DNA of 64,000 bases. It comes from Helicobacter ibis. Lineage in GTDB: Bacteria > Campylobacterota > Campylobacteria > Campylobacterales > Helicobacteraceae. Made by a program: the position numbers and the translations under genes. The DNA lies in assembly GCF_027859255.1 (NCBI RefSeq), contig NZ_JAQHXR010000001.1:1-64000 (forward strand), given 5' to 3'. Positions within the stretch are counted from its first letter, which is position 1, and every line of letters begins with the position of its first letter. Below are positions 1-7,213 of this stretch, piece by piece. Below the pieces are notes generated by a model, which was not told the DNA's origin, made no database searches, and saw only the letters and a list, made by a program, of their open reading frames with translations.

Positions 1-64
1 TACTAATAATGTAAATAGAATTGCAGATGATATTATTAGTGATGTAAATAAGAAAAGATTCTAG
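1..64 (+). CDS. 3' end of an unidentified gene (partial)
   Basis: An open frame enters from the left edge (codons from base 2) and stops at TAG 62-64, giving about 20 C-terminal residues ending in DVNKKRF. It is directly followed by a hairpin, as expected for the end of a gene. The tail is too short and generic to identify the product. Confidence 0.45.
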   Translation, partial: TNNVNRIADDIISDVNKKRF

Positions 65-79
65 GAGTCTTTTCTTATT
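47..79 (+). terminator. Hairpin terminator after the partial gene
   Basis: Bases 47-58 and 68-79 form a perfect 12-bp inverted repeat around a 9-base loop containing the TAG stop of the preceding frame. The stem is mostly A on the left arm and T on the right, so it could act as an intrinsic terminator, although no separate T-run follows. Confidence 0.5.
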
Positions 80-126
80 ACCCAAATATCTTTGAAAGGC
101 TTAGTTTTATAATTTCATATTAATTT

Positions 127-172
127 TTCAAGCAAGATTTTGCAATTTACAAAACTATGTTAATTGCTTGAA
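127..172. repeat. Inverted repeat in the intergenic region before rpe
   Basis: TTCAAGCAA (127-135) is repeated in inverse as TTGCTTGAA (164-172) with 28 bases between. It lies in the AT-rich gap between the upstream gene and the end of rpe. It could be a long-loop hairpin, part of a small RNA, or chance. Confidence 0.3.
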
Positions 173-224
173 TTTATTATAAGTCAATTTTTATTTTGTG
201 GTTTATTTGCATGGATTTTTATTG

Positions 225-242
225 AGAGAAGATTTAATCTCT
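225..242 (-). terminator. Possible terminator for rpe
   Basis: AGAGA (225-229) and TCTCT (238-242) pair around an 8-base AT loop just beyond the rpe stop. Read on the minus strand it is followed by an A-rich, not a U-rich, stretch, so it is a weak candidate. Confidence 0.25.
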
Positions 243-252
243 ATTTGTAGTA

Positions 253-888
253 TTATACTTTTAGGCTTTCTATTTTTTGATTGTAATTTCCGCTAAATAC
301 ATAGCTACCAGCCACAACAATATCCACTCCTGCTTTTTTTAGTTCCTCTACATTTTGATTATTTACGCCACCATCTACTTCGATTAAACATTGCGGATTT
401 ATTCTTTCTATTAAATCTTTTAATTCTTTTATTTTATCAATTGTATTTGGTATAAATCTTTGTCCTCCAAATCCTGGATTTACGCTCATTACAAGCACCA
501 TATCAATATATTCTATTAGATATTTTATGCTATCTATGTTTGTGTGTGGATTTAGAACTATTGCAGGGGAGATTCCATAGTTTCGTATTTTTTGCACTAG
601 AGAGTTTGCGTGTTTTTCTTCTTCTATGTGGAATGATATGTATTTTGGTTTATATTTTGCAAATAAATCAACAAAAAAGCTATTATTTTGCACCATCAAA
701 TGTATATCTAGTGGTTTTGTGGCTACTTTTGCTACTGATTCTATTACTATAGGACCTATTGTAAGGTTTGGGACAAAGTGTCCATCCATAACATCTATAT
801 GTACTAAATCACAATTTTTGCAAATAATCTCTATATCTCTTTGTAGATTTCCAAAATCAGCCGATAGAATACTTGGTGCCACTAGCAT
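253..888 (-). CDS. rpe: Ribulose-phosphate 3-epimerase
   Basis: Interconverts ribulose 5-phosphate and xylulose 5-phosphate in the cytosolic pentose phosphate pathway. The 211-residue product is a full-length TIM barrel: N-terminal APSILSADF, the metal-binding VHIDVMDGHFVPN segment near residue 30, DIHLMV near 62, MSVNPGFGGQ in the second half, EVDGGV and the C-terminal phosphate-binding VAGSYVFSG. The ATG at 888 is preceded on its strand by AAGGA. It is divergent from fbp, another sugar-phosphate enzyme, across about 100 bases that must hold both promoters. The same two genes are neighbours in H. pylori as I recall. Confidence 0.96.
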   Translation of the reverse strand: MLVAPSILSADFGNLQRDIEIICKNCDLVHIDVMDGHFVPNLTIGPIVIESVAKVATKPLDIHLMVQNNSFFVDLFAKYKPKYISFHIEEEKHANSLVQKIRNYGISPAIVLNPHTNIDSIKYLIEYIDMVLVMSVNPGFGGQRFIPNTIDKIKELKDLIERINPQCLIEVDGGVNNQNVEELKKAGVDIVVAGSYVFSGNYNQKIESLKV

Positions 889-994
889 AGCTTGTCCTTA
901 TGGTGTTTATGCGGATTTTAGCAAAAAATATAGAATTTACAAAATACCCTAAATTCGCTATAATGGTGTTATTTTATAAAATTTTGGTGCTGTT

Positions 995-1855
995 ATGGAA
1001 AATAACTTTAAATATGATATTGAAATTATATTTGATACAATAAAACTTGCTAGTGTTGAAATTTTTGATTTATTAAAAAATAGCATGGGAGAATACACTA
1101 GCACACAGAATTCTACTGGCGATATGCAACTTAAAGTCGATGTTCTATCTGATGAAGTAATAATTAAGCATTTTAAGAATTTAAGCATTGTTAAGCAAAT
1201 ATGTAGCGAAGAGCAAGAAAGTATTATTAGTATAAGTCAAAATGGAAAATATAGCATAGCTTATGATCCTTTAGATGGCTCTTCTTTAATGGGTGCCAAT
1301 TTAAGTGTTGGAAGTATTTTTGGTGTTTATGATGGAGATTTTCTGCCAGAAAATATAGTAGCAAGTGCATATGTGGTGTATGGTATGGTTATTGGAATAG
1401 GGTTTGCTTCTAATGCTTGTGATGGCGTTAGCTACCATGTATATAATGGCAAAGAATTTGTGTATAAAAAAACACTGAGTTTAAATAATAGTGGCAAAAT
1501 AAACGCAACAGGTGGCACTCAAAAAAATTGGAGCACATCGCATAAAGAAAAGATCGAATCTTTGTTTAATCGTGGATATAGATTAAGGTATAGTGGAGGA
1601 ATGGTACCTGATTTACATCATATATTAGTTAAAGGCGGAGGATTATTTTCATATCCTGCTACAAGCGATGCTCCAAATGGTAAGCTTAGAATGCTATTTG
1701 AGGTTTTTCCATTTGCATATATATTTGATAAAGCAGGTGGGGATTCTACTAATGGCAAAGATTCTATTTTGTCATTAAAGCCAAGGAATCTGCATGATAC
1801 AACACCTTGCTTTTTTGGTAGCAAAGAGGAGATAGAATTTGTTAGAGAAAAATAA
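995..1855 (+). CDS. fbp: Fructose-1,6-bisphosphatase class I
   Basis: Hydrolyses fructose 1,6-bisphosphate to fructose 6-phosphate for gluconeogenesis. The 286-residue protein carries SEEQE (about residue 71), the metal-binding DPLDGSS (91-97), YSGGMVPDLHH and a C-terminal GGDSTNGK segment, all typical of the class I fold; it is shorter than the roughly 330-residue enterobacterial form, as usual in this phylum. The 3' end overlaps the next gene by 17 bases, suggesting co-translation. Gluconeogenesis fits the amino-acid-using metabolism implied by putA further along. Confidence 0.95.
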   Translation: MENNFKYDIEIIFDTIKLASVEIFDLLKNSMGEYTSTQNSTGDMQLKVDVLSDEVIIKHFKNLSIVKQICSEEQESIISISQNGKYSIAYDPLDGSSLMGANLSVGSIFGVYDGDFLPENIVASAYVVYGMVIGIGFASNACDGVSYHVYNGKEFVYKKTLSLNNSGKINATGGTQKNWSTSHKEKIESLFNRGYRLRYSGGMVPDLHHILVKGGGLFSYPATSDAPNGKLRMLFEVFPFAYIFDKAGGDSTNGKDSILSLKPRNLHDTTPCFFGSKEEIEFVREK

Positions 1856-2144
1856 AATTGACATTTATTTAAGAGATCTAAAAGATTGTCAAAGTAGTCA
1901 TGCAACTACTAGTTGCGACTTTTGTCAGCTTGCAAATAATTGTCAAAAAAAGAAAGACTTCGAAAGTCTGGTAGTGCAGAATCTGAATGAGCAAAGTAGT
2001 GTAATTGTAGAATGTCAAAAGTCAAATGGAGTTAGTAGTTGCTTTGTGTGTAAAATGGTTTTGGAATGCAATACTAGAAATAATTATGTAAATTCTGTTT
2101 ATTTAAGCATGAATCGAGGCAATGGAGGTAGTTTTGAATTCTAA
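1839..2144 (+). CDS. Small Cys-rich protein with an internal duplication
   Basis: I do not recognise a named family. The start is a TTG at 1839 with AGGAG at 1826-1830. The 101 residues contain two copies of one unit: each has C-x8-C-x2-C-x5-C (first cysteines at about residues 17 and 59), a basic residue pair, then a short helix-like stretch. The copies begin CQSS and CQKS and both contain SC before the CxxC. The protein ends in GNGGSFEF. Eight regularly spaced cysteines suggest a metal or Fe-S site, but no ligand assignment is possible. It overlaps fbp and metG and so lies in one transcript with them. Confidence 0.75.
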   Translation: MLEKNKIDIYLRDLKDCQSSHATTSCDFCQLANNCQKKKDFESLVVQNLNEQSSVIVECQKSNGVSSCFVCKMVLECNTRNNYVNSVYLSMNRGNGGSFEF

Positions 2145-4038
2145 GTTTTATGTTACAACACCTATTTATTATGTCAATGATAAGCCTCATATAGGACATG
2201 CTTATACTACTATCATTAGCGATACACTAGCTAGGTATCATAGTCTATGTGGAGATGAAGTATTTTTCTTAACTGGGACAGATGAGCATGGGCAAAAAAT
2301 TGAGCAATCGGCTAAGAAAAACAATGAAAATCCTAGTGAATATGTAGATAAGGTGGCTTCTAAATTTAAAGATATGTGGGATAGTTTTAATATAAGCTAT
2401 GATAAGTTTATAAGAACTAGCGAAGTTGAGCATAAAAATAGTGTTAAAAACGCATTTATAAAAATGTTTAACAAGGGTGATATTTATAAAGGAGAATATG
2501 AAGGTAATTATTGTATTTCTTGTGAATCTTTTGTTATGAATGCTATCTTATGCCCTGATTGTGGTAAGGAATTAGTAAAATTAAAAGAAGAGAGCTATTT
2601 CTTTAAGCTTAGTGCGTATGAAGATAGACTTTTAAAGTTCTATGATGAGAATCCTAATTTTATCTTGCCAACTTATCGTAAAAAAGAAGTTATCAATTTT
2701 ATAAAAAATGGTTTAGAAGATTTATCAATTACTAGAACTAGCTTTAAGTGGGGTGTAGAGATTCCTAATGAAGTGGCTCAAATGAGTGATAAAGAGCATG
2801 TTGTCTATGTGTGGCTAGATGCATTGATGAACTATTTAAGTGCACTTGGATATGAAAATAACTTGGAATCTAAAATGGAATTTTTCCCACCTGATATACA
2901 ACTTGTAGGTAAGGATATTCTAAAGTTCCATGCAATTTATTGGCCTGCATTTTTGATGAGTCTTGATTTGCCTCTACCAAAGCATATAGCAGCACATGGC
3001 TGGTGGACTAAAGATGGTGCTAAGATGAGTAAAAGTATAGGTAATGTGGTGAATCCTAGCGAAGTGGTTAGCGAATTTGGATTAGATGTATTTAGATATT
3101 TCTTGCTTAGAGAAGTGCCATTTGGGCAAGATGGAGACTTTTCTCAAAGGGCAATTGTTGAGAGGAGTAATGCAGATTTAAGTAATGTGCTTGGTAATCT
3201 GCTAAATAGACTTTTGGGAATGGGTGAGAAATATTTTGATAATAATTTAGATTCTTTATCTTTTGCCAGTGCTTATGAGGTAGAGTTAAAAGAGGTAGAA
3301 GATTCAATTAATATAGCTAGAGAATATATTTTTAAAGTTGAATTACATAATTATTTAGAAAGCATTTGGAGAATCTTTGATCTAGCAAATTTGACAATCA
3401 CAAAAAAAGAGCCGTGGAAACTCATAAAAGAGAACAAGTATAATGAGGTAGCAGAATTGTTGGTTTTTATATCAAATACATTAATTAAAGGTGCTTACAT
3501 GCTATATCCTTGTATGCCTGCTTCTGCTAAGAAAATTTTGTCAGTTTTTTCATTAGGTGATGATGGATTTGGTAGATTTGTTGTTAATAAAGAGATTCTA
3601 ACTTCTGTAAAATTAAATCATATACCACCACTATTCCCAAGACTAGAGGTAAAAGAAGAAATAAAACAAGAGATAAAGTCAGAAGCAAAATTAGAGCCAT
3701 TAAGTATAGAAAATGTCATAGATAGAGATTATTTTATGAATATTGATATTAAAGTTGGCACTATAATAGAGGTTGAAGTATTGCCAAAAAGTGAGAAGCT
3801 ACTAAAACTTAGAGTTGATTTAGGAGAAACAAGACCAAGACAGATTATTGCTGGAATCAAGCTTTACTATGAGCCACAAGAATTAATCGGTATGCAAGTA
3901 TGTGTGCTAGCAAATCTAAAACCAGCTAAGCTAATGGGAGAGATTAGTGAAGGAATGATACTAGCAGTTAAAGATGATAGCGGATTATCTGTGATTACTC
4001 CGCATAAAGTGGCACAAAATGGAAGCAAGATAAGCTAA
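2134..4038 (+). CDS. metG: Methionyl-tRNA synthetase
   Basis: Charges tRNA-Met. Domains in order: Rossmann catalytic core with HIGHAYTT near the N-terminus, a zinc knuckle with CISC and CPDC around residues 125-145, the KMSKS loop (AKMSKSIGN) near 300, an anticodon-binding helical domain, and a C-terminal tRNA-binding EMAP-like domain starting near DIKVGTIIEVE. I prefer the TTG start at 2134 because GGAGG (2124-2128) sits five bases upstream; the in-frame ATG at 2122 has a poorly placed site and its codon overlaps GGAGG. The product is about 634 residues. It overlaps the Cys-rich gene and is followed closely by the next gene. Confidence 0.96.
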   Translation: MNSKFYVTTPIYYVNDKPHIGHAYTTIISDTLARYHSLCGDEVFFLTGTDEHGQKIEQSAKKNNENPSEYVDKVASKFKDMWDSFNISYDKFIRTSEVEHKNSVKNAFIKMFNKGDIYKGEYEGNYCISCESFVMNAILCPDCGKELVKLKEESYFFKLSAYEDRLLKFYDENPNFILPTYRKKEVINFIKNGLEDLSITRTSFKWGVEIPNEVAQMSDKEHVVYVWLDALMNYLSALGYENNLESKMEFFPPDIQLVGKDILKFHAIYWPAFLMSLDLPLPKHIAAHGWWTKDGAKMSKSIGNVVNPSEVVSEFGLDVFRYFLLREVPFGQDGDFSQRAIVERSNADLSNVLGNLLNRLLGMGEKYFDNNLDSLSFASAYEVELKEVEDSINIAREYIFKVELHNYLESIWRIFDLANLTITKKEPWKLIKENKYNEVAELLVFISNTLIKGAYMLYPCMPASAKKILSVFSLGDDGFGRFVVNKEILTSVKLNHIPPLFPRLEVKEEIKQEIKSEAKLEPLSIENVIDRDYFMNIDIKVGTIIEVEVLPKSEKLLKLRVDLGETRPRQIIAGIKLYYEPQELIGMQVCVLANLKPAKLMGEISEGMILAVKDDSGLSVITPHKVAQNGSKIS

Positions 4039-4047
4039 GGATAGGTT

Positions 4048-5091
4048 ATGAAAAAGGGAAATATACAAATTGGCGTTAATGAAGTTGTTGAAATTACTTT
4101 TGGAACATTATTAAATAAGCCCAGTATATCCTTTTTTAACCGAATCTGTGATGATGTAGAGCAAGTAACAAGAGGCGATTTGTTTGTAGCGTTTAATGCA
4201 AATGATATAAATTTAGCAATAGAGCGTGGTGCATTTGGTATCTTATTTAGTGAGGATATTGCCATTACTGATAATGAGGTAGCATGGATTTGTGTAGCAA
4301 ATATAGAACAAGCTATAACCAAATTATTGCGACATTATTTGATTGTTAAGAGTAAGATTTTATTTTTATTAAGTAGTGATGAGTATGATATTGCTAGTTG
4401 TATTTTAAATCAAAATAAGAAAATTGCATACTTCAATGGTGGTTTTGTGCAATTATTACAATTTGTGATAGAGACAGAGAGTGCGTATGTGATGTATAGG
4501 TATAATGGGGACTTTTTATTAAATGAAATAGAACAAGAAGCAAAAATTCTAGATGATACAAAAATAGATGATGATAAGTTGCCATTTTCTATTAATTCAT
4601 TCTCGCTTTTTGGCATTAAGATATTTTATAAGTCATTAGACTATTCGTTGCAGATTCCAAAGCTTTTTATACAACCACTATCAAGGATTATAAAGTTGGC
4701 TGATGAATATTGCTTTTCTGTGAAGCTTGATAATTTAAATGGAATCTCTAGTTTTAGGCCATTGTATTTAGATGAAAGAGGTTATATCTCTCAACCGGGC
4801 ACTACTAATAAGGTAGTCCTATCATGCGAAGATGTAAAGCTTTATGAGCAATATTTGGCTTATTTTGCCATGTATGCTAAATGGGCTAAACTTATATTGT
4901 TTGTGCCAAAAATATATCATGAGTTATATACTCCATATGCTGATGTGATATGCTATGAAGATAATGACAGGCTTTTTGATGAGTTAATACATCAAAAATA
5001 TAACTTTGCACTTATTTTAGGAATTAGTTCAGATATGCTTGAGAAGCGTTTTACAAAAGAAGATAAAGAAATTAGTTTATTTGATTTATAA
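4048..5091 (+). CDS. Mur-ligase N-domain-like protein without ATPase domain
   Basis: Residues about 35-95 resemble the N-terminal UDP-binding domain of MurE/MurF ligases: VEQVTRGDLFVAF, then AIERGAFGILFSED. The expected GTxGKT ATP-binding loop and central domain are absent from the 347 residues, and the rest is not recognisable. A related protein next to metG in H. pylori (HP0418, from memory) has been loosely called a Mur-like or ferrochelatase-like protein; I see no ferrochelatase motif. It starts 9 bases after metG with its own AGGATAGG site. A substrate-binding or scaffold role at peptidoglycan synthesis is only inference. Confidence 0.7.
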   Translation: MKKGNIQIGVNEVVEITFGTLLNKPSISFFNRICDDVEQVTRGDLFVAFNANDINLAIERGAFGILFSEDIAITDNEVAWICVANIEQAITKLLRHYLIVKSKILFLLSSDEYDIASCILNQNKKIAYFNGGFVQLLQFVIETESAYVMYRYNGDFLLNEIEQEAKILDDTKIDDDKLPFSINSFSLFGIKIFYKSLDYSLQIPKLFIQPLSRIIKLADEYCFSVKLDNLNGISSFRPLYLDERGYISQPGTTNKVVLSCEDVKLYEQYLAYFAMYAKWAKLILFVPKIYHELYTPYADVICYEDNDRLFDELIHQKYNFALILGISSDMLEKRFTKEDKEISLFDL

Positions 5092-5100
5092 GGAATATTT

Positions 5101-5484
5101 ATGAAAATTGCAATACCAGTATATGACGATAGTCTAAGAATCTTTACAAACACGGGGCATACACCATTTTTTGCCATTTTTGAGCAAGTTGGTTCTGGAA
5201 TGTTTAAAAAGATTGATTTCGTTGAATTAAGGCATAACCCTAGAGGTAATGTAGAGGCTAGTGAAGGTTGTTCTCATAATGATTCAGATATGAGCGAAGA
5301 AGAGCAAATAGCGCATAAACTAGAACATAATATCTTAGGTGAGATAATTAAAGATTGTCAAGTTGTGCTTGTAAAGAAGGCTTGTAAAAACACAGCAAAA
5401 GTATTTAATGAATATGGCATTAAAATATGTAAAATAGAAACTAATTGTTTGAATGCAAAAGATTCGTTTGTGTATATAAAATAA
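5101..5484 (+). CDS. NifX/NifB-family (FeMo-cofactor-binding-like) protein
   Basis: The 127-residue protein begins MKIAIPVYDD and has the small alpha/beta layout of the dinitrogenase iron-molybdenum cofactor biosynthesis family (NifX, NafY, NifB C-terminal domain): a TGHTPFFAIF segment near residue 20, a middle QVVLVKKACKNTA segment and a C-terminal IKICKIET. It carries a CSH motif near residue 58. No nitrogenase genes are visible here, so the protein probably binds another metal cluster; stand-alone members of unknown role are common. It follows the previous gene by 9 bases with AAGGAA. Confidence 0.75.
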   Translation: MKIAIPVYDDSLRIFTNTGHTPFFAIFEQVGSGMFKKIDFVELRHNPRGNVEASEGCSHNDSDMSEEEQIAHKLEHNILGEIIKDCQVVLVKKACKNTAKVFNEYGIKICKIETNCLNAKDSFVYIK

Positions 5485-5501
5485 TTTATTTTTGAAGGAG
5501 A

Positions 5502-5558
5502 ATGTGGTTGTTAAAAGGTAATACAAAAAATAATATTTGTTGTGGGGGGGGGGGGTAA
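5502..5558 (+). CDS. Possible leader mini-gene running into the G12 tract
   Basis: AAGGAG at 5495-5500 is followed by ATG at 5502, though only one base lies between them, so initiation may instead use GTG 5504 or TTG 5508. From the ATG the frame reads 18 codons, including two cysteines and four glycines encoded by the G tract, then TAA. If the tract had 11 or 14 G, the frame would run on to a TGA overlapping the ATG of the acetyltransferase gene (ATGA at 5604). This would make a length-dependent translational coupling leader. Whether it is translated is unknown. Confidence 0.3.
   Translation: MWLLKGNTKNNICCGGGG
5544..5555. repeat. Poly-G tract (12 G), probable phase-variation switch
   Basis: Twelve consecutive G lie in the 119-base gap before a four-gene cassette, in otherwise AT-rich DNA. 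G tracts of this length in Campylobacter and Helicobacter are known to slip during replication and switch nearby genes. Here the tract is upstream of the annotated start, so it could change transcription, or the frame of a short leader, rather than the protein itself. Confidence 0.85.
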
Positions 5559-5603
5559 TTATTTATTAGTATTAATGGCACCCTTGTATAAAGTGAGGGT
5601 AGC

Positions 5604-6197
5604 ATGAAGATAAATACTCACAATTATGCACCATATGAAGGTAGGTTTGTAAATTTAAGAGAAGCAGAAATAGAAGATTCTAGCTTCATTCTTTCTCTAC
5701 GGACAGACGTTAAAAAATCTAGATATCTACACAAAACACAAAATAGCCTAGATAATCAAGCACAATATATGCAAAGATATAAAACATTGAACAATGAATG
5801 GTATTTTATAGTTATTTCTAAAGAACAAAAGAGGCTTGGGACAATTAGTATATATCCACATGAAATACTTATTCCGCATTGGAATAATCAAAAAAATATA
5901 GATTCTGACAATCTAAAAGCAATAGGAATTGGACGATGGATTATGAGTGATGAGGCTTCATATGTGGAAGTTTTAGAGAGTGTATGTATTGCAAAGAGAA
6001 TATTATTTATGGACTTTTTGGTGGATTTTGAGCCGTTTATTGCGCATAAAGATAATTTAAAAGTATTGCAATTTCACAAAAGATGGGGTGCTAGGATAGT
6101 TGGGAGTAGTGGAGATTTACAGCTTTTAGAGCTACATAGAGATGATTATTTGAAGAATAAAGTTAAGTTTGAAAATATGTTAAAAGAAGGAGAATAA
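5604..6197 (+). CDS. GNAT-family acetyl/acyltransferase
   Basis: The 197-residue protein has the GNAT layout: VNLREAEIEDSSFILSLRTD at the N-terminus (kept here to 20 residues), WYFIVISKEQKRLGTISIY for strands 2-4, an IGRWIMSDEA segment and a C-terminal LQFHKRWGARIV. Similar small GNAT proteins in Campylobacterales flagellin or LOS loci modify amino sugars. GAGGG at 5595-5599 supports the ATG. It is the first gene of a tightly packed cassette with an acyl carrier protein, a reductase and a ligase, so its donor may be an acyl-ACP rather than acetyl-CoA. Expression may depend on the G12 tract just upstream. Confidence 0.8.
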   Translation: MKINTHNYAPYEGRFVNLREAEIEDSSFILSLRTDVKKSRYLHKTQNSLDNQAQYMQRYKTLNNEWYFIVISKEQKRLGTISIYPHEILIPHWNNQKNIDSDNLKAIGIGRWIMSDEASYVEVLESVCIAKRILFMDFLVDFEPFIAHKDNLKVLQFHKRWGARIVGSSGDLQLLELHRDDYLKNKVKFENMLKEGE

Positions 6198-6485
6198 ATG
6201 AAAGATGAGCAATTAGAGAAAATAATTTTTGAGATTTTAAAGAATCTAGCAGACGAATTAGATGTAAGAGAGTTAGAAAATCCAACATTAGACACCAAGT
6301 TATATGGTGTTGGAGGCAACTTAGATTCTTTGGCTCTAGTTAGTTTTATATCTGATTTAGAAGATAGAATGAGTGATGAATTTGGTTTTAATGTTATATT
6401 AGCAAATGACAAAACAATGAGTGCTAAGCATTCCCCGTTTAGAAATGTAAAAGCACTAAAAGAGTATATATTGGGAATGCAATAA
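6198..6485 (+). CDS. Acyl carrier protein (specialised)
   Basis: A 95-residue protein of the four-helix carrier type. Ser44 in NLDSLALVSF is the expected 4'-phosphopantetheine site, and acidic helices surround it. It is longer than and different from the housekeeping AcpP, as expected for a dedicated carrier. AAGGAG at 6186-6191 precedes the ATG, which abuts the stop of the acetyltransferase gene; the following gene overlaps by one base. It probably carries the acyl group activated by the ligase at 7206 and modified by the reductase at 6485. Confidence 0.85.
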   Translation: MKDEQLEKIIFEILKNLADELDVRELENPTLDTKLYGVGGNLDSLALVSFISDLEDRMSDEFGFNVILANDKTMSAKHSPFRNVKALKEYILGMQ

Positions 6486-7213
6486 TGCGTGTTGTTGTAA
6501 TTACTGGCACAAGAAAGGGTATTGGTAGAAATCTATCAGAGTATTATCTTAATTGTGGTTATATAGTATGTGGTTGCTCTAGGAGCAAGAGTGATTTGGT
6601 GCATGAGAATTATAGGCATTTTTGTTTGGATATTAGCGATGAGAGTGCTGTTATAGATATGATTTTAGCCATAAAATTAGAGTTTGGCAAAATTGATATT
6701 TTACTAAATAATGCAGGTATTGCCTCCATGAATCATGTTATAACAACACCATACAAAAGTGTCAAAAATATTTTTGAGACAAATTTTTTTGGCAGTTTTT
6801 TATTTATTAGAGAAGTTTCAAAAGTTATGATAAATTTATATAGAAAGCAATATAAAAATAGCAATTTATCTCCATTTAGAATAGTAAATTTTGCAACAAT
6901 AGCAGTTCCATTACAATTAGAAGGTGAAGCAATATATGCAGCTAGTAAGGCTGCAATTATTAATTTTACTAAGGTTTGTGCAAAAGAGCTTGCAAGTTTT
7001 GGCATTACTATTAATGCAATAGGACCAACACCAATAAAGACGGATTTGATAAAAAATGTACCAAAAGACAAAATAGAACTTCTATTAAATGCTCAATCCA
7101 TAAAAAGATTCGGAACTTTTGATGATATTTGTAGAGTAATCGATTTTTTTATAGATTCTAAGAATGACTTTATAACAGGTCAAGTTATATACTTAGGCGG
7201 GATTAATGATTGA
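6485..7213 (+). CDS. SDR-family reductase (FabG-like)
   Basis: A classical short-chain dehydrogenase of 242 residues. The NAD(P)-binding TGTRKGIG motif is at residues 7-14, NNAG near 76-79, and the active-site YAASK Tyr-x3-Lys near 156-160. The C-terminal ITGQVIYLGGI is typical of FabG-like enzymes. In this setting it probably reduces a 3-oxo or related acyl group on the dedicated carrier protein. The start overlaps the carrier gene stop (TAATG) and the end overlaps the ligase gene by 8 bases, so the four genes form one translation unit. Confidence 0.88.
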   Translation: MRVVVITGTRKGIGRNLSEYYLNCGYIVCGCSRSKSDLVHENYRHFCLDISDESAVIDMILAIKLEFGKIDILLNNAGIASMNHVITTPYKSVKNIFETNFFGSFLFIREVSKVMINLYRKQYKNSNLSPFRIVNFATIAVPLQLEGEAIYAASKAAIINFTKVCAKELASFGITINAIGPTPIKTDLIKNVPKDKIELLLNAQSIKRFGTFDDICRVIDFFIDSKNDFITGQVIYLGGIND

